Source: UBA6107 sp964459385
GTDB taxonomy: Bacteria > Chloroflexota > Anaerolineae > Anaerolineales > Anaerolineaceae
Length of the DNA: 64,000 nt
Direction: 5' to 3'
NCBI GenBank assembly: GCA_964459385.1
Contig: CAYWLG010000004.1
Span: 124,001 to 188,000, forward strand
The position numbers and the translations under genes are program-made. Under the pieces are notes generated by a model. That model was not told where the DNA came from. It did not search any database and worked only from the letters and a program-made list of their open reading frames with translations. This document shows positions 18,412-26,131 of this stretch, piece after piece. How positions within the stretch are numbered: the stretch's first letter is position 1; each line of letters begins with the position of its first letter.

Positions 18412-18420
18412 TGCTAAAAT
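18412..18420 (+). promoter_or_regulatory. Possible internal extended -10 in suf operon
   Basis: TGC-TAAAAT just after the sufD stop resembles an extended -10 element and would give a start near 18427, upstream of the 99-aa gene and sufS. No good -35 is seen. It could give extra expression of the downstream half of the operon. Confidence 0.3.
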
Positions 18421-18450
18421 TTATGGATTAAATTTTACGGAGAAAAAACT

Positions 18451-18750
18451 ATGGCACAAGTTCCATTTATGCGTCCCCCTGAGCATGAGTTCTCGTTTGA
18501 AGTAGGCGATATTGCCGAAGTGTATTGCGACCACGAAAAAGGTGGCGAACGCGTGCGTGGATGGCTGAAAGGCATCGTAGTGCAGGTTGACCCCAAGATG
18601 GTTGCCGTGCAGTTTCGCACGAATGTTTACTTGACCGATGGATGGATGGTGCCGGATCATATTCTCTGGTACCCGCAAAATTCCCCCCACATCCGCGAGC
18701 CGCAGAAAAAGACATCGAAACCGGATGTCTCGAAGATAGGTGAACTTTAA
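18451..18750 (+). CDS. Unknown 99-aa protein encoded within suf operon
   Basis: A small soluble protein not recognised. It lies 45 nt after sufD and 8 nt before sufS, with its own ACGGAG ribosome-binding site, so it is a true operon member. The chain reads as a compact beta-rich domain: FSFEVGDIAEVYCDHE, RVRGWLKGIVVQVDPKMVAVQF, LTDGWMVPDHILWYP. This strand pattern recalls SH3-like or Tudor-like barrels. Acidic, basic and aromatic residues are mixed and the tail is charged and probably disordered. One cysteine (C31 in VYCDHE) is present. A role in Fe-S assembly or in contacting a SUF protein is inferred only from position. Confidence 0.7.
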   Translation: MAQVPFMRPPEHEFSFEVGDIAEVYCDHEKGGERVRGWLKGIVVQVDPKMVAVQFRTNVYLTDGWMVPDHILWYPQNSPHIREPQKKTSKPDVSKIGEL

Positions 18751-18758
18751 AGGCTTAA

Positions 18759-20000
18759 ATGAATTTAACAACGAAGCTTTTTAATATCGATAAAGTTCGA
18801 TCCGATTTTCCAATTTTAGAGCGTGAAACGAAACCGGGCACAAAGCTGGTTTATCTCGATTCAGCGGCTACCTCGCAAAAGCCGGCCAGCGTGATCGAGG
18901 CAATGGATCGATATTATCGCATGACCAACGCCAATATCCACCGCGGGGTGCACACCCTGGCCGAAGAGGCCACTGCCGAATATGAGACGGCCCGTCTAAA
19001 GATTGCCAAGTTTATTGGTGCACCTGCCGGTAACGAAGTGGTTTTCACCCGCAATACCACTGAGTCGATCAATCTTGTGGCATTGACCTGGGGAAGATCC
19101 AATCTTCGCGAAGGCGATCTGGTAATCCTTACCGAAATGGAGCACCATTCCAATCTTGTGCCTTGGCAGATTCTTGCCGCTGAAAGGAACCTGCGCCTGG
19201 AATTTATTCCGGTCACCGAAGAGGGCGAACTCGATCAAGAAGTTTATAAAACACTATTGGAGCAGCACCCCAAGCTGGTGTCTTTCACTCATGTTTCCAA
19301 CGTATTGGGCACCATTAATCCGGTCAAAGAAATGACCGCTCTGGCCCACCAAGCCGGGGCGCTTGTATTGGTGGATGGGGCCCAATCGGTGCCGCATTTG
19401 CCCGTTTCTGTAGCGGATCTCGGCGTGGATTTTTACGCCTTTTCTGCACACAAGATGGCGGGTCCGACCGGTATTGGCGCGCTGTGGGCTCGTGCTTCAC
19501 TTTTGCAGGCCATGCCGCCTTTTTTGGGCGGTGGTGACATGATCAAGCGCGTTTATTTGCGTTCTTTCACTGCCAACGAGATTCCTCATAAGTTTGAAGC
19601 CGGCACTCCGGCCATTGCTGAAGGCATCGGTTTTGGCGCGGCCGTAGATTATTTGACCATGGTTGGCATGGAAGCCATTCTGGAGCACGAAAAAGAGATC
19701 ACCGCCTACGCGATGGAGCGTTTGAGCGAAGTTTCCGGTCTGACCATGATCGGCCCGGATGAAACCAAACGGGGCGGTGTGGTTTCTTTCGTGATGGACG
19801 GAATTCACCCTCACGATGTAGCACAAATTTTGGACAGCGAGGGCGTTGCCGTCCGCGCAGGTCATCACTGTGCCATGCCTTTGCATGATAGATATAAATT
19901 GCAGGCTACTACCCGTGCCAGCTTTTACCTTTACACCACACCCGCCGAGATTGACAAACTGATCGTTGGCATTGACAAGGTAAAGAAAGTTTTTGCGTAA
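18759..20000 (+). CDS. sufS: Cysteine desulfurase SufS
   Basis: PLP enzyme that takes sulfur from cysteine for cluster assembly. The 413-aa protein has H130 (EMEHHSNLVPW), the PLP lysine K232 in FSAHKMAGPTG, and the catalytic persulfide cysteine C372 in RAGHHCAMPLHD on the short loop typical of group II (SufS) desulfurases. With SufU encoded 11 nt downstream, sulfur transfer probably follows the SufS-SufU route rather than SufE. Confidence 0.96.
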   Translation: MNLTTKLFNIDKVRSDFPILERETKPGTKLVYLDSAATSQKPASVIEAMDRYYRMTNANIHRGVHTLAEEATAEYETARLKIAKFIGAPAGNEVVFTRNTTESINLVALTWGRSNLREGDLVILTEMEHHSNLVPWQILAAERNLRLEFIPVTEEGELDQEVYKTLLEQHPKLVSFTHVSNVLGTINPVKEMTALAHQAGALVLVDGAQSVPHLPVSVADLGVDFYAFSAHKMAGPTGIGALWARASLLQAMPPFLGGGDMIKRVYLRSFTANEIPHKFEAGTPAIAEGIGFGAAVDYLTMVGMEAILEHEKEITAYAMERLSEVSGLTMIGPDETKRGGVVSFVMDGIHPHDVAQILDSEGVAVRAGHHCAMPLHDRYKLQATTRASFYLYTTPAEIDKLIVGIDKVKKVFA

Positions 20001-20011
20001 TCGAGATAAAA

Positions 20012-20407
20012 ATGGATGATCTGTATCGTGAAGTAATTGTTGAACATTATAAAAACCCTTCTTATCGGGGCAGCTTGGACCCAAACGATATCACCTTTGA
20101 AGATGAGAATCCACTTTGTGGCGACCATATTCGCATTGACTTGCGTGTAGACGAAAACGGTATCGTCAAAGAGGCCGCTTTTGATGGGCACGGCTGTGCC
20201 ATTTCGCAGGCTTCGGCGGATTTGCTGCTTGAATCCATCATCGGAAAGTCCGTTGAAGAAGTAAAGCAGTTAAACAAAGATGACGTTCTCGAACTGCTGG
20301 GCATTGAACTTGGCCCGGTGCGCTTGAAATGTGCGCTCTTGCCGCTTAAAATCTTAAAAGCAGGGGTTTATGGGCTGGGTGAGTCGAGCGACGATCTCGT
20401 AGAATAA
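20012..20407 (+). CDS. sufU: SufU-type sulfur-transfer protein
   Basis: Accepts persulfide sulfur from SufS. The 131-aa protein carries the zinc/sulfur ligands C36 and D38 (PLCGDHI), C62 (GHGCAISQAS) and C107 (RLKCALLP), all in the usual SufU positions. The insertion between the second and third ligand, and the absence of IscU features such as LPPVKxHCS, favour SufU over IscU. Genes for sufS and the Rieske protein flank it closely. Confidence 0.94.
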   Translation: MDDLYREVIVEHYKNPSYRGSLDPNDITFEDENPLCGDHIRIDLRVDENGIVKEAAFDGHGCAISQASADLLLESIIGKSVEEVKQLNKDDVLELLGIELGPVRLKCALLPLKILKAGVYGLGESSDDLVE

Positions 20408-20419
20408 TGGGAGGGGTAC

Positions 20420-20755
20420 ATGAGCGAAGCAGAAAATGGTAATTTCGAATTTTTCAAGATCACGGCAAAAGAAGAACTGCCCGATGGCGAACGACTTTTT
20501 GTGGAGATTGGTTCAAAGCAAATTGTGATCTTTGCCCTGAACGGGGAATATTTCGCCACCAGTGATGAATGCAGCCATGATGGCGGCCCGATCGGTGACG
20601 GCAAGATCGAGGGCTTTGAGATCATTTGCCCGCGCCACGGCGCCCGCTTTGACATCCGCACCGGCAAAGCGACTCGTTTCCCGGCCGTAGAAGATATTGA
20701 GAATTTCCCAGTGCGTGTCGTGGATGGCTATATCGAGGTAGGCGTGCCAGCCTGA
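20420..20755 (+). CDS. Rieske-type [2Fe-2S] ferredoxin-like protein
   Basis: A 111-aa soluble Rieske protein. The cluster ligands are C51 and H53 (CSHDGGPIGDG) and C70 and H73 (CPRHGARFD), in the spacing of small Rieske ferredoxins of aromatic dioxygenase or nitrite reductase NirD type. No membrane anchor is seen. Twelve bases separate it from sufU, so it is the last gene of the suf operon. It may be an electron carrier serving cluster assembly or a client matured by the system; neither is shown. Confidence 0.9.
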   Translation: MSEAENGNFEFFKITAKEELPDGERLFVEIGSKQIVIFALNGEYFATSDECSHDGGPIGDGKIEGFEIICPRHGARFDIRTGKATRFPAVEDIENFPVRVVDGYIEVGVPA

Positions 20756-20759
20756 TTAT

Positions 20760-22367
20760 TTATTTTCCTAATTGATAGATCACAATGCTTCCCTGATTGT
20801 AAATTTCAGTCAGGGAATTTTTGTCATAATAAAACTTCAGCGTCGAATATTGGTATTTGGCTGAACCATCGCTGCTGTCGCTGAAAGCTGGGTTGTGCAC
20901 ATAAATGTAATCGATCTGTTTTTGGTTTTTATCTAGCCAGGTTGTAATGCAAGCGAAATCTCCAGAAAAGCATTTTTGGGCGTTTGAGGATTCATAACGT
21001 ATCGCGTTAAAATCGTAAGCTGAAAGCCATTCATATCCCTGAATGGTAGCAACGCTATTTCGCTCTGATAAAGCTGGAAACCATTCAGATATTTGATCGA
21101 TCAAAGGAGATTTATTACTTAATATCAAAAAACTACTTTGGGGTGGGGTGTTCTCCTTAATCCAGGCAAATGCGGTACGATCTTCCTGAGAAAGCAAAGT
21201 GTTTTCTTTCACAGTTTGTGAAGTAGAAAAAGAGGAGTAAATCCACTGGGTACATAAGATAATAAATAGGGCTCCGACAACCAATCCATTTAGGTATTTG
21301 TTTGGATCATCGTTTTCGTCTGCATCTACGGATGTCTGATTACCTATAAACGCCACAAAGATATTTTGCAACGCGAAAGAGGCTAAAAGTGCCATACTGG
21401 CAGTCAAATACAGAGTGGCACTACGTGGTTCTATTAGGAAATTGAAAACAACCCAAACCGGAATGAAATATTTTTTCTTTTGGATATACCAAAAAAGCCC
21501 GATCAAGCTGAGTGCGCCGCTGATTTTTACCCCATACTCTGCTGTGAAATCAAAGTGGAACAGCCGGGGAATTTGATTTAATGAATAAAGACCTGTTTTT
21601 GCGGCTGAAAAGACAGGTGAGAGACCAAAGTTCTTTACCACATGTAACCACCAGGGGCTGGTGAAAATGAGGATCAAACCGACTACAAATAGTGAACGGA
21701 GAAAGTTCTTTTTACTACGGCCGAGAAATAAAAAGAACACCAGAGCGCCGGCGGCAGTATGGATGGCAGACTCTGGGTGTGAGAGGATTACCAGAGAAGA
21801 AAATAGAGCAACCCAAAGGGTATTCATGGGTTTTTGAGTCGTAAATAGCAGATAAATGAAATATAGGTCAAGGAGTGAAAAAAAGAACGCCATTGCTCTG
21901 CTAATACCGCCGCCCATGATGATCCAGTCAAAACTGGCGGGCATGAAAGCAAAAATTAATAATGCTAGAATCAGTTGAAATTTATTGCGGGTGAGTTTAT
22001 TCGCAAGCAAGAAAAAGGCGAATATAGACAAAGTGGCGAATATGGCTGGGACAATGCGAAGCACATCCAGCAGGTTGATCTTAAAAAAGTAATTGAGACC
22101 TGCCGCCAAATAGAATCCTAAAGGCGGGTAAGCGTAGGGGATGTTCAGGTGGTTGTAGGTTGTAAAGAGCGGCAGGTGAAAGTGGTTGGCGAGCAGATCC
22201 TGAATCATCACATAGAACATGCCGCCGTCATTAAGTGGAAAATTTACTGAAAGAACAGGTGCAAGACGGATATACCCACCGAACAATAGAGCAATCAGCA
22301 AGAATAGATAAACCAGATTGGTGCTTGAGGACAGCCTCTTTTTTTGCAAATTTTGTTTTGCTTCCAT
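20760..22367 (-). CDS. Polytopic GT-C-type glycosyltransferase-like membrane protein
   Basis: A 535-aa protein with about 10-12 membrane helices and a soluble C-terminal part (residues about 400-535). The first extracytoplasmic loop has acidic FPLNDGGMFYVM followed by PYAYPPLGFYL, the arrangement seen in lipid-sugar-dependent GT-C transferases (ArnT, Pmt, PglB-like). The donor would be a polyprenyl-phosphate sugar and the acceptor an envelope lipid or protein. It converges on the suf operon and lies downstream of murA behind a terminator, so it probably has its own promoter. Exact specificity is not visible. Confidence 0.72.
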   Translation of the reverse strand: MEAKQNLQKKRLSSSTNLVYLFLLIALLFGGYIRLAPVLSVNFPLNDGGMFYVMIQDLLANHFHLPLFTTYNHLNIPYAYPPLGFYLAAGLNYFFKINLLDVLRIVPAIFATLSIFAFFLLANKLTRNKFQLILALLIFAFMPASFDWIIMGGGISRAMAFFFSLLDLYFIYLLFTTQKPMNTLWVALFSSLVILSHPESAIHTAAGALVFFLFLGRSKKNFLRSLFVVGLILIFTSPWWLHVVKNFGLSPVFSAAKTGLYSLNQIPRLFHFDFTAEYGVKISGALSLIGLFWYIQKKKYFIPVWVVFNFLIEPRSATLYLTASMALLASFALQNIFVAFIGNQTSVDADENDDPNKYLNGLVVGALFIILCTQWIYSSFSTSQTVKENTLLSQEDRTAFAWIKENTPPQSSFLILSNKSPLIDQISEWFPALSERNSVATIQGYEWLSAYDFNAIRYESSNAQKCFSGDFACITTWLDKNQKQIDYIYVHNPAFSDSSDGSAKYQYSTLKFYYDKNSLTEIYNQGSIVIYQLGK

Positions 22368-22413
22368 TTTTCCCGGCCTTATGGAGTGTTTAAAAACTCT
22401 ACTCTGGATGAAA

Positions 22414-22443
22414 ACGACACGCCAAATAATTTTGGCGTGTCGT
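22414..22443 (-). terminator. Intrinsic terminator after murA
   Basis: A perfect 13-bp stem (ACGACACGCCAAA / TTTGGCGTGTCGT) with a TAAT loop, 13 nt beyond the murA stop on the minus strand, followed in that direction by TTTTC. Confidence 0.88.
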
Positions 22444-22456
22444 ATTGTGTATTCGC

Positions 22457-23740
22457 TTAATCTTCTTTCATGCGTTCGATTTTTGCACCAAGCGCGCGTA
22501 GTTTTTCATCCACCCGTTCATAGCCGCGATCGATCTGTCCGACATTGCGGATGACTGAGCGGCCCGGGGCAGAAAGTGATGCCAGCACCAGTGACATACC
22601 GGCGCGAATATCGGGGCTTTCCATTTTTTCGTTGATCAGGTTGGTAGGACCTTGCACGATACAGCGATGCGGATCGCAAAGTACGATCTGTGCGCCCATC
22701 CCCACCAGTTTGTCGGTGAAGTACATGCGTGAAGGGTACATCCAGTCATGGAAGAGCACCGTGCCCTTCGATTGGGTCGCCAGCACAATGGCAATGCTCA
22801 TTAAGTCGGTGGGAAAGGCCGGCCAGGTATTGACGTTGATGGTGGGAATGGCGCCGCCCAGATCCATCTCGACCGTGAGCTCCTGATCAGATGGCACGAA
22901 AATGTCGTTACCTTGCACTTCCCAGCGTACGCCCAATCTGCCCAACACCAGCCGCACCATGTCGAGGTATTGAACCCCGGCGTCTTTGATGGTGATGGAG
23001 CCTTTGGTCACTACGGCTGCGCCAATGAAACTGACCACTTCCAGATAATCCGGTCCGATGGTGAACTCTCCGCCGTGCAATTTGTCCACCCCTTCGATCT
23101 TGAGGGTATTGGAGCCAATATGACGGATCTTGGCGCCAAGCAGATTGAGAAATTGGCACAGTTCCTGAATATGGGGCTCAGAGGCCGCGTTACGGATGAC
23201 AGATTCCCCTTGGGCCAGCACGCAGGCCATGATGGCGTTTTCGGTGGCGGTAACGCTGGCTTCATCCAGCAAAATATCGGCGCCTTTCAACCCATTGGCT
23301 TTGAATTGAAAAGCCCTGTCATATTGAATATCGGCGCCCAGCTTTTTCAGGGCCAGCATGTGGGTATCCACGCGCCTGCGCCCGATCACATCACCGCCGG
23401 GAGGCGGTAAAACCAGCTCACCGGCCCGTGCGACCATTGGCCCGGCCAGCAAAATAGAGGCGCGTATTCTGCGGCACAGATCGGGGTCAAGATCGGTGGG
23501 GCGAATGGTCTTGGCTTGGATCTTCCAGGTATTGGGTTCCAGTTCAACAGCGTCCACGCCCAAACTCATGATGAGTTTGCGCATGTTCTGCACGTCTTGA
23601 ATGTCGGGCACATTGTGAAGAATGACCGGTTCGTCGGTCAGTAAACAGGCTGCCAGAAGAGGAAGCGCCGCGTTTTTATTACCTGAAGGCACCATTGTTC
23701 CCGAAAGGGGAACGCCCCCATCAATAATAAACTTTTCCAT
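22457..23740 (-). CDS. murA: UDP-N-acetylglucosamine 1-carboxyvinyltransferase MurA (Asp-type active site)
   Basis: Catalyses the first committed step of peptidoglycan synthesis, adding enolpyruvate from PEP to UDP-GlcNAc in the cytoplasm. The 427-aa length is standard. The family start GGVPLSGTMVPSGNKNAALPLLAA (the active-site Lys in GNKNA) and the later GLMP-equivalent TWPAFPTDLMS are present. In the catalytic loop, the usual PGGC is PGGD: residue 117 is Asp (codon at 23390-23392) where E. coli has Cys115. Asp at this site is known in Mycobacterium and Chlamydia enzymes and makes MurA insensitive to fosfomycin. It is read divergently from the alpha/beta hydrolase gene. Confidence 0.95.
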   Translation of the reverse strand: MEKFIIDGGVPLSGTMVPSGNKNAALPLLAACLLTDEPVILHNVPDIQDVQNMRKLIMSLGVDAVELEPNTWKIQAKTIRPTDLDPDLCRRIRASILLAGPMVARAGELVLPPPGGDVIGRRRVDTHMLALKKLGADIQYDRAFQFKANGLKGADILLDEASVTATENAIMACVLAQGESVIRNAASEPHIQELCQFLNLLGAKIRHIGSNTLKIEGVDKLHGGEFTIGPDYLEVVSFIGAAVVTKGSITIKDAGVQYLDMVRLVLGRLGVRWEVQGNDIFVPSDQELTVEMDLGGAIPTINVNTWPAFPTDLMSIAIVLATQSKGTVLFHDWMYPSRMYFTDKLVGMGAQIVLCDPHRCIVQGPTNLINEKMESPDIRAGMSLVLASLSAPGRSVIRNVGQIDRGYERVDEKLRALGAKIERMKED

Positions 23741-23768
23741 CGTATCCTCCGCTCAATTGTCGTGTAAA

Positions 23769-23809
23769 ATCGGATAAGGTACTCAAGTGAATGATAAAGT
23801 TTATCCGAT
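23769..23809. promoter_or_regulatory. Perfect inverted repeat between murA and hydrolase genes
   Basis: ATCGGATAA (23769-23777) and TTATCCGAT (23801-23809) form a perfect 9-bp inverted repeat with a 23-nt spacer in the 101-nt divergent promoter space. Size and spacing fit a dimeric regulator contacting two turns of DNA, or two separate half-sites. No T-run follows, so it is not a terminator. Confidence 0.45.
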
Positions 23810-23841
23810 AATGTGTCAATCATATCGATAAAAGTGACCCT

Positions 23842-24612
23842 ATGCCCAAACTTTATGTTGATGACCCCGCCCCACAAAATAAAAACATTATCCTCTTGAT
23901 CCACGGCCTTGGCTCGGATTCCACCTCCTGGGAATTTCAGGTTCCGCCTTTGATTGAGGCTGGCTACCGGCCGATCTCAATTGATGTACCCGGGTTCGGA
24001 AAATCATCGTTTGCCGGTTACCCCTGGACGGTACGCAAAGCCAGCCGTATTGTCATTCGTGAGTTGGTGGATCAATTGCCATCTCCTTTTGTTTTGGTGG
24101 GGCTTTCCATGGGCGGCACACTTGCTCAGACCATTTACCATTTACGCCCGGACAAGGTGAAGAAAATGGTACTGGTCAGCACCTTTTCCCGTTTGCGCCC
24201 AGCCCCTGGCAAAAACCTGCCTTATCTTTTGAGACGCCTGGCGCAGGTTTCAGTTGGCAACATTCAAAAGCAGGCGAAAACGGTGGCGGATCGTTTATTC
24301 CCAGGACAAGATCAGAAGTTTTTGCACGATTACCTCATGCAGCAGATTGCCACTGCCAACCCAAAGGTGTACCGCCAGTGCATGGTTTCACTGGGGTTGT
24401 TCAATGGCCGCGCCTGGATGCGAAAATGTCACATCCCGGTACTGGTGATCAGCGGCGCAGCAGACACCACTGTGACCTTGAAAAATCAGACCAGATTGGC
24501 CAGGGGAATTCCCGGTTGTGAGCATATAATTATTCATGGCGGTGGTCACGCCGTGAGCGTGGACCATGTGGCCGAATTTAATCATTTTTTGCTTGATTTT
24601 GTTTCAAAATAG
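23842..24612 (+). CDS. Alpha/beta hydrolase
   Basis: A 256-aa soluble alpha/beta-hydrolase-fold enzyme. The oxyanion strand HGLGSDSTSW (21-30), the nucleophile elbow GLSMGG with S89, the acid in ISGAADTTV and the catalytic histidine in HGGGHAVSVDH give a full Ser-Asp-His triad. No secretion signal is seen. It may be an esterase or lipase-like acyl hydrolase; the substrate is unknown. It is followed after 50 nt by the GNAT-like gene in the same direction, so the two may be coexpressed, and it diverges from murA. Confidence 0.88.
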   Translation: MPKLYVDDPAPQNKNIILLIHGLGSDSTSWEFQVPPLIEAGYRPISIDVPGFGKSSFAGYPWTVRKASRIVIRELVDQLPSPFVLVGLSMGGTLAQTIYHLRPDKVKKMVLVSTFSRLRPAPGKNLPYLLRRLAQVSVGNIQKQAKTVADRLFPGQDQKFLHDYLMQQIATANPKVYRQCMVSLGLFNGRAWMRKCHIPVLVISGAADTTVTLKNQTRLARGIPGCEHIIIHGGGHAVSVDHVAEFNHFLLDFVSK

Positions 24613-24662
24613 TTCTTTGTTCCACCTTTTATATTCATTTCGCACCACGAAAGGATTAATTT

Positions 24663-25796
24663 ATGATCAGGATTGAACAGGTAGACACCAGCAGTGCGAA
24701 GCAAGTGAGTGACTTTGTGCAGTTCCAGTACGATCTCTATAAGGGGGTGCCCCAGTATTGTCCGCCGTTTTTCACGGACATCAAATTGATGCTGAATCGC
24801 AAGAAGCACCCGTTTTACGAGCATTCCACCGCTGATTTCTTTGTTGCCAAAGATGACGCCGGCAAGATGCTTGGACGCATCGCAGTGATGGAAAATCGCC
24901 CCTTCAATGAATATCACAAGGTTAAAAAGGCTCAATTCTACCTGTTTGACTGCGTAGATGAGCAAGCAGTGGCTGCTGCACTCTTTGACAGGGCAGCCGA
25001 ATGGGCCCAGAGCCGAGGCTTGAACGAGATCGTTGGCCCCAAAGGGTTTTCGGCTTTTGACGGTTACGGCATCCTCGTTGAAGGCTTTGAGCATCATCAG
25101 ATGATGACGATGATGAATTACAACTTCCCCTATTATCCAACCCTGTTGGAGGGCGCCGGCTATGCAAAGGAAGTGGATTTTGTCTCCTGCTATATGGCCA
25201 GCGAGAATTTCAAGATTCCTGAAAAAGCAAAAGAGATCTCTCAGATCGTGCAAAAACGCGGTACCTTCAAAGTGTTGAAATTCAAAAATAAACGCGAACT
25301 CATGAAACGTGCCTGGGATCTTGGCTTGGCTTACAACGACACGTTTGTCAATAACTGGGAATACTATCCGCTCACCAAAGGTGAAGTGCAGCTGCTGCTC
25401 GATAACCTGCTGGTCGTGGCAGATCCAAAGCTGATCAAGCTGATTGAGCACGAAGGCAAGATCGTGGGCTTTCTGCTGGCTTTCCCAGATATCACCGAAG
25501 CCTTGCAGCGCCACGGCGGCAAGATCAACCCGCTGGGCATGCTTGATATGCTGCGTGAATTAAAGAAAACCAAGTGGGTCTCGGTCAATGGGGCGGGTGT
25601 TCTCCCCGAATATCACGGCCGCGGCGGCAACGCGCTGCTCTATGATGAAATGGAAAAGACGATCCGCGAATTCGGCTTTGACCATGCCGAATTTACACAG
25701 GTGGCCGAAACCGCTGTGCAGATGCGCAAAGATCTCATCAATCTGGGCGGTCAGCCTTACAAGAACCACCGCATTTATCACAAAAAACTCGATTAA
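24663..25796 (+). CDS. YghO-like two-part GNAT acyltransferase (ceramide synthase family candidate)
   Basis: A 377-aa cytoplasmic protein. The N-terminal half has the YghO-like pattern: LYKGVPQYCPPFF, KHPFYEHSTADFFVAKDD, GRIAVMENRPFNEYH, EIVGPKGFSAFDGYGILVEGF and PYYPTLLEGAGY. The C-terminal half has a GNAT-type cofactor region, VLPEYHGRGGNALLYDEME. From memory, this is the family that includes the Caulobacter bacterial ceramide synthase and E. coli YghO, which acylate an amino group using an acyl-CoA. Given a serine-palmitoyltransferase-like gene 14 kb away, N-acylation of a sphingoid-type amine is possible. Other amine acceptors are equally open. A strong hairpin follows the stop. Confidence 0.7.
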   Translation: MIRIEQVDTSSAKQVSDFVQFQYDLYKGVPQYCPPFFTDIKLMLNRKKHPFYEHSTADFFVAKDDAGKMLGRIAVMENRPFNEYHKVKKAQFYLFDCVDEQAVAAALFDRAAEWAQSRGLNEIVGPKGFSAFDGYGILVEGFEHHQMMTMMNYNFPYYPTLLEGAGYAKEVDFVSCYMASENFKIPEKAKEISQIVQKRGTFKVLKFKNKRELMKRAWDLGLAYNDTFVNNWEYYPLTKGEVQLLLDNLLVVADPKLIKLIEHEGKIVGFLLAFPDITEALQRHGGKINPLGMLDMLRELKKTKWVSVNGAGVLPEYHGRGGNALLYDEMEKTIREFGFDHAEFTQVAETAVQMRKDLINLGGQPYKNHRIYHKKLD

Positions 25797-25801
25797 CAGT
25801 T

Positions 25802-25833
25802 ACATCCCCGCTGCATGCAGCGGGGATGTTCTT
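25802..25833 (+). terminator. Intrinsic terminator after the GNAT gene
   Basis: A perfect palindrome, ACATCCCCGCTGC / GCAGCGGGGATGT around a central AT, followed by TCTTTA. The stem is strong and the T-tract is short. Confidence 0.8.
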
Positions 25834-26131
25834 TATCAATGTCCTCTATACAATTTGAAGACATTGATTTGATTTCAAAGGCTTTTGCTTGCTAGCTAGA
25901 TAATTGCTTGACGGCCGGCGTATAATAAAAATAGAATAATATTTCTATTTAAAATTTGGATTTGTTTTATTCGTTGTTGATATTTTTAAAAAACGAATCG
26001 ATGCGCCAAAGGTAGTCTCTTGAATATACGGGGTGATGATAGTTTAATTCTGGCAGAGTCTGTCTTTTGTTCAGGTAGCTGAACAGAATTAGTTATAATA
26101 GTTGAGTGTTTCATTCAACAGGAGTGCTCAA
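25834..26131 (+). promoter_or_regulatory. AT-rich intergenic region with promoter and hairpin upstream of GT-C genes
   Basis: Apart from the terminator this stretch has no gene. Near its end, TATAAT (26094-26099) is a likely -10 for the glycosyltransferase genes, with transcription from about 26107. A perfect inverted repeat GTTCAG-GTAG-CTGAAC (26069-26084) overlaps the -35 position and could be an operator. AGGAG at 26120-26124 is the ribosome-binding site for the TTG start at 26132. The remainder (25834-26060) is AT-rich and shows nothing I can assign. Confidence 0.5.

Noticed and set aside
19497..20084. Minus-strand ORF of 195 aa opposite sufS
   Set aside because: Covers the SufS catalytic part in antisense; no independent support.
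24582..25514. Minus-strand ORF of 310 aa opposite the GNAT-like gene
   Set aside because: The plus-strand protein has conserved family motifs across the same stretch. The antisense translation is low-complexity in pattern and has no domain.
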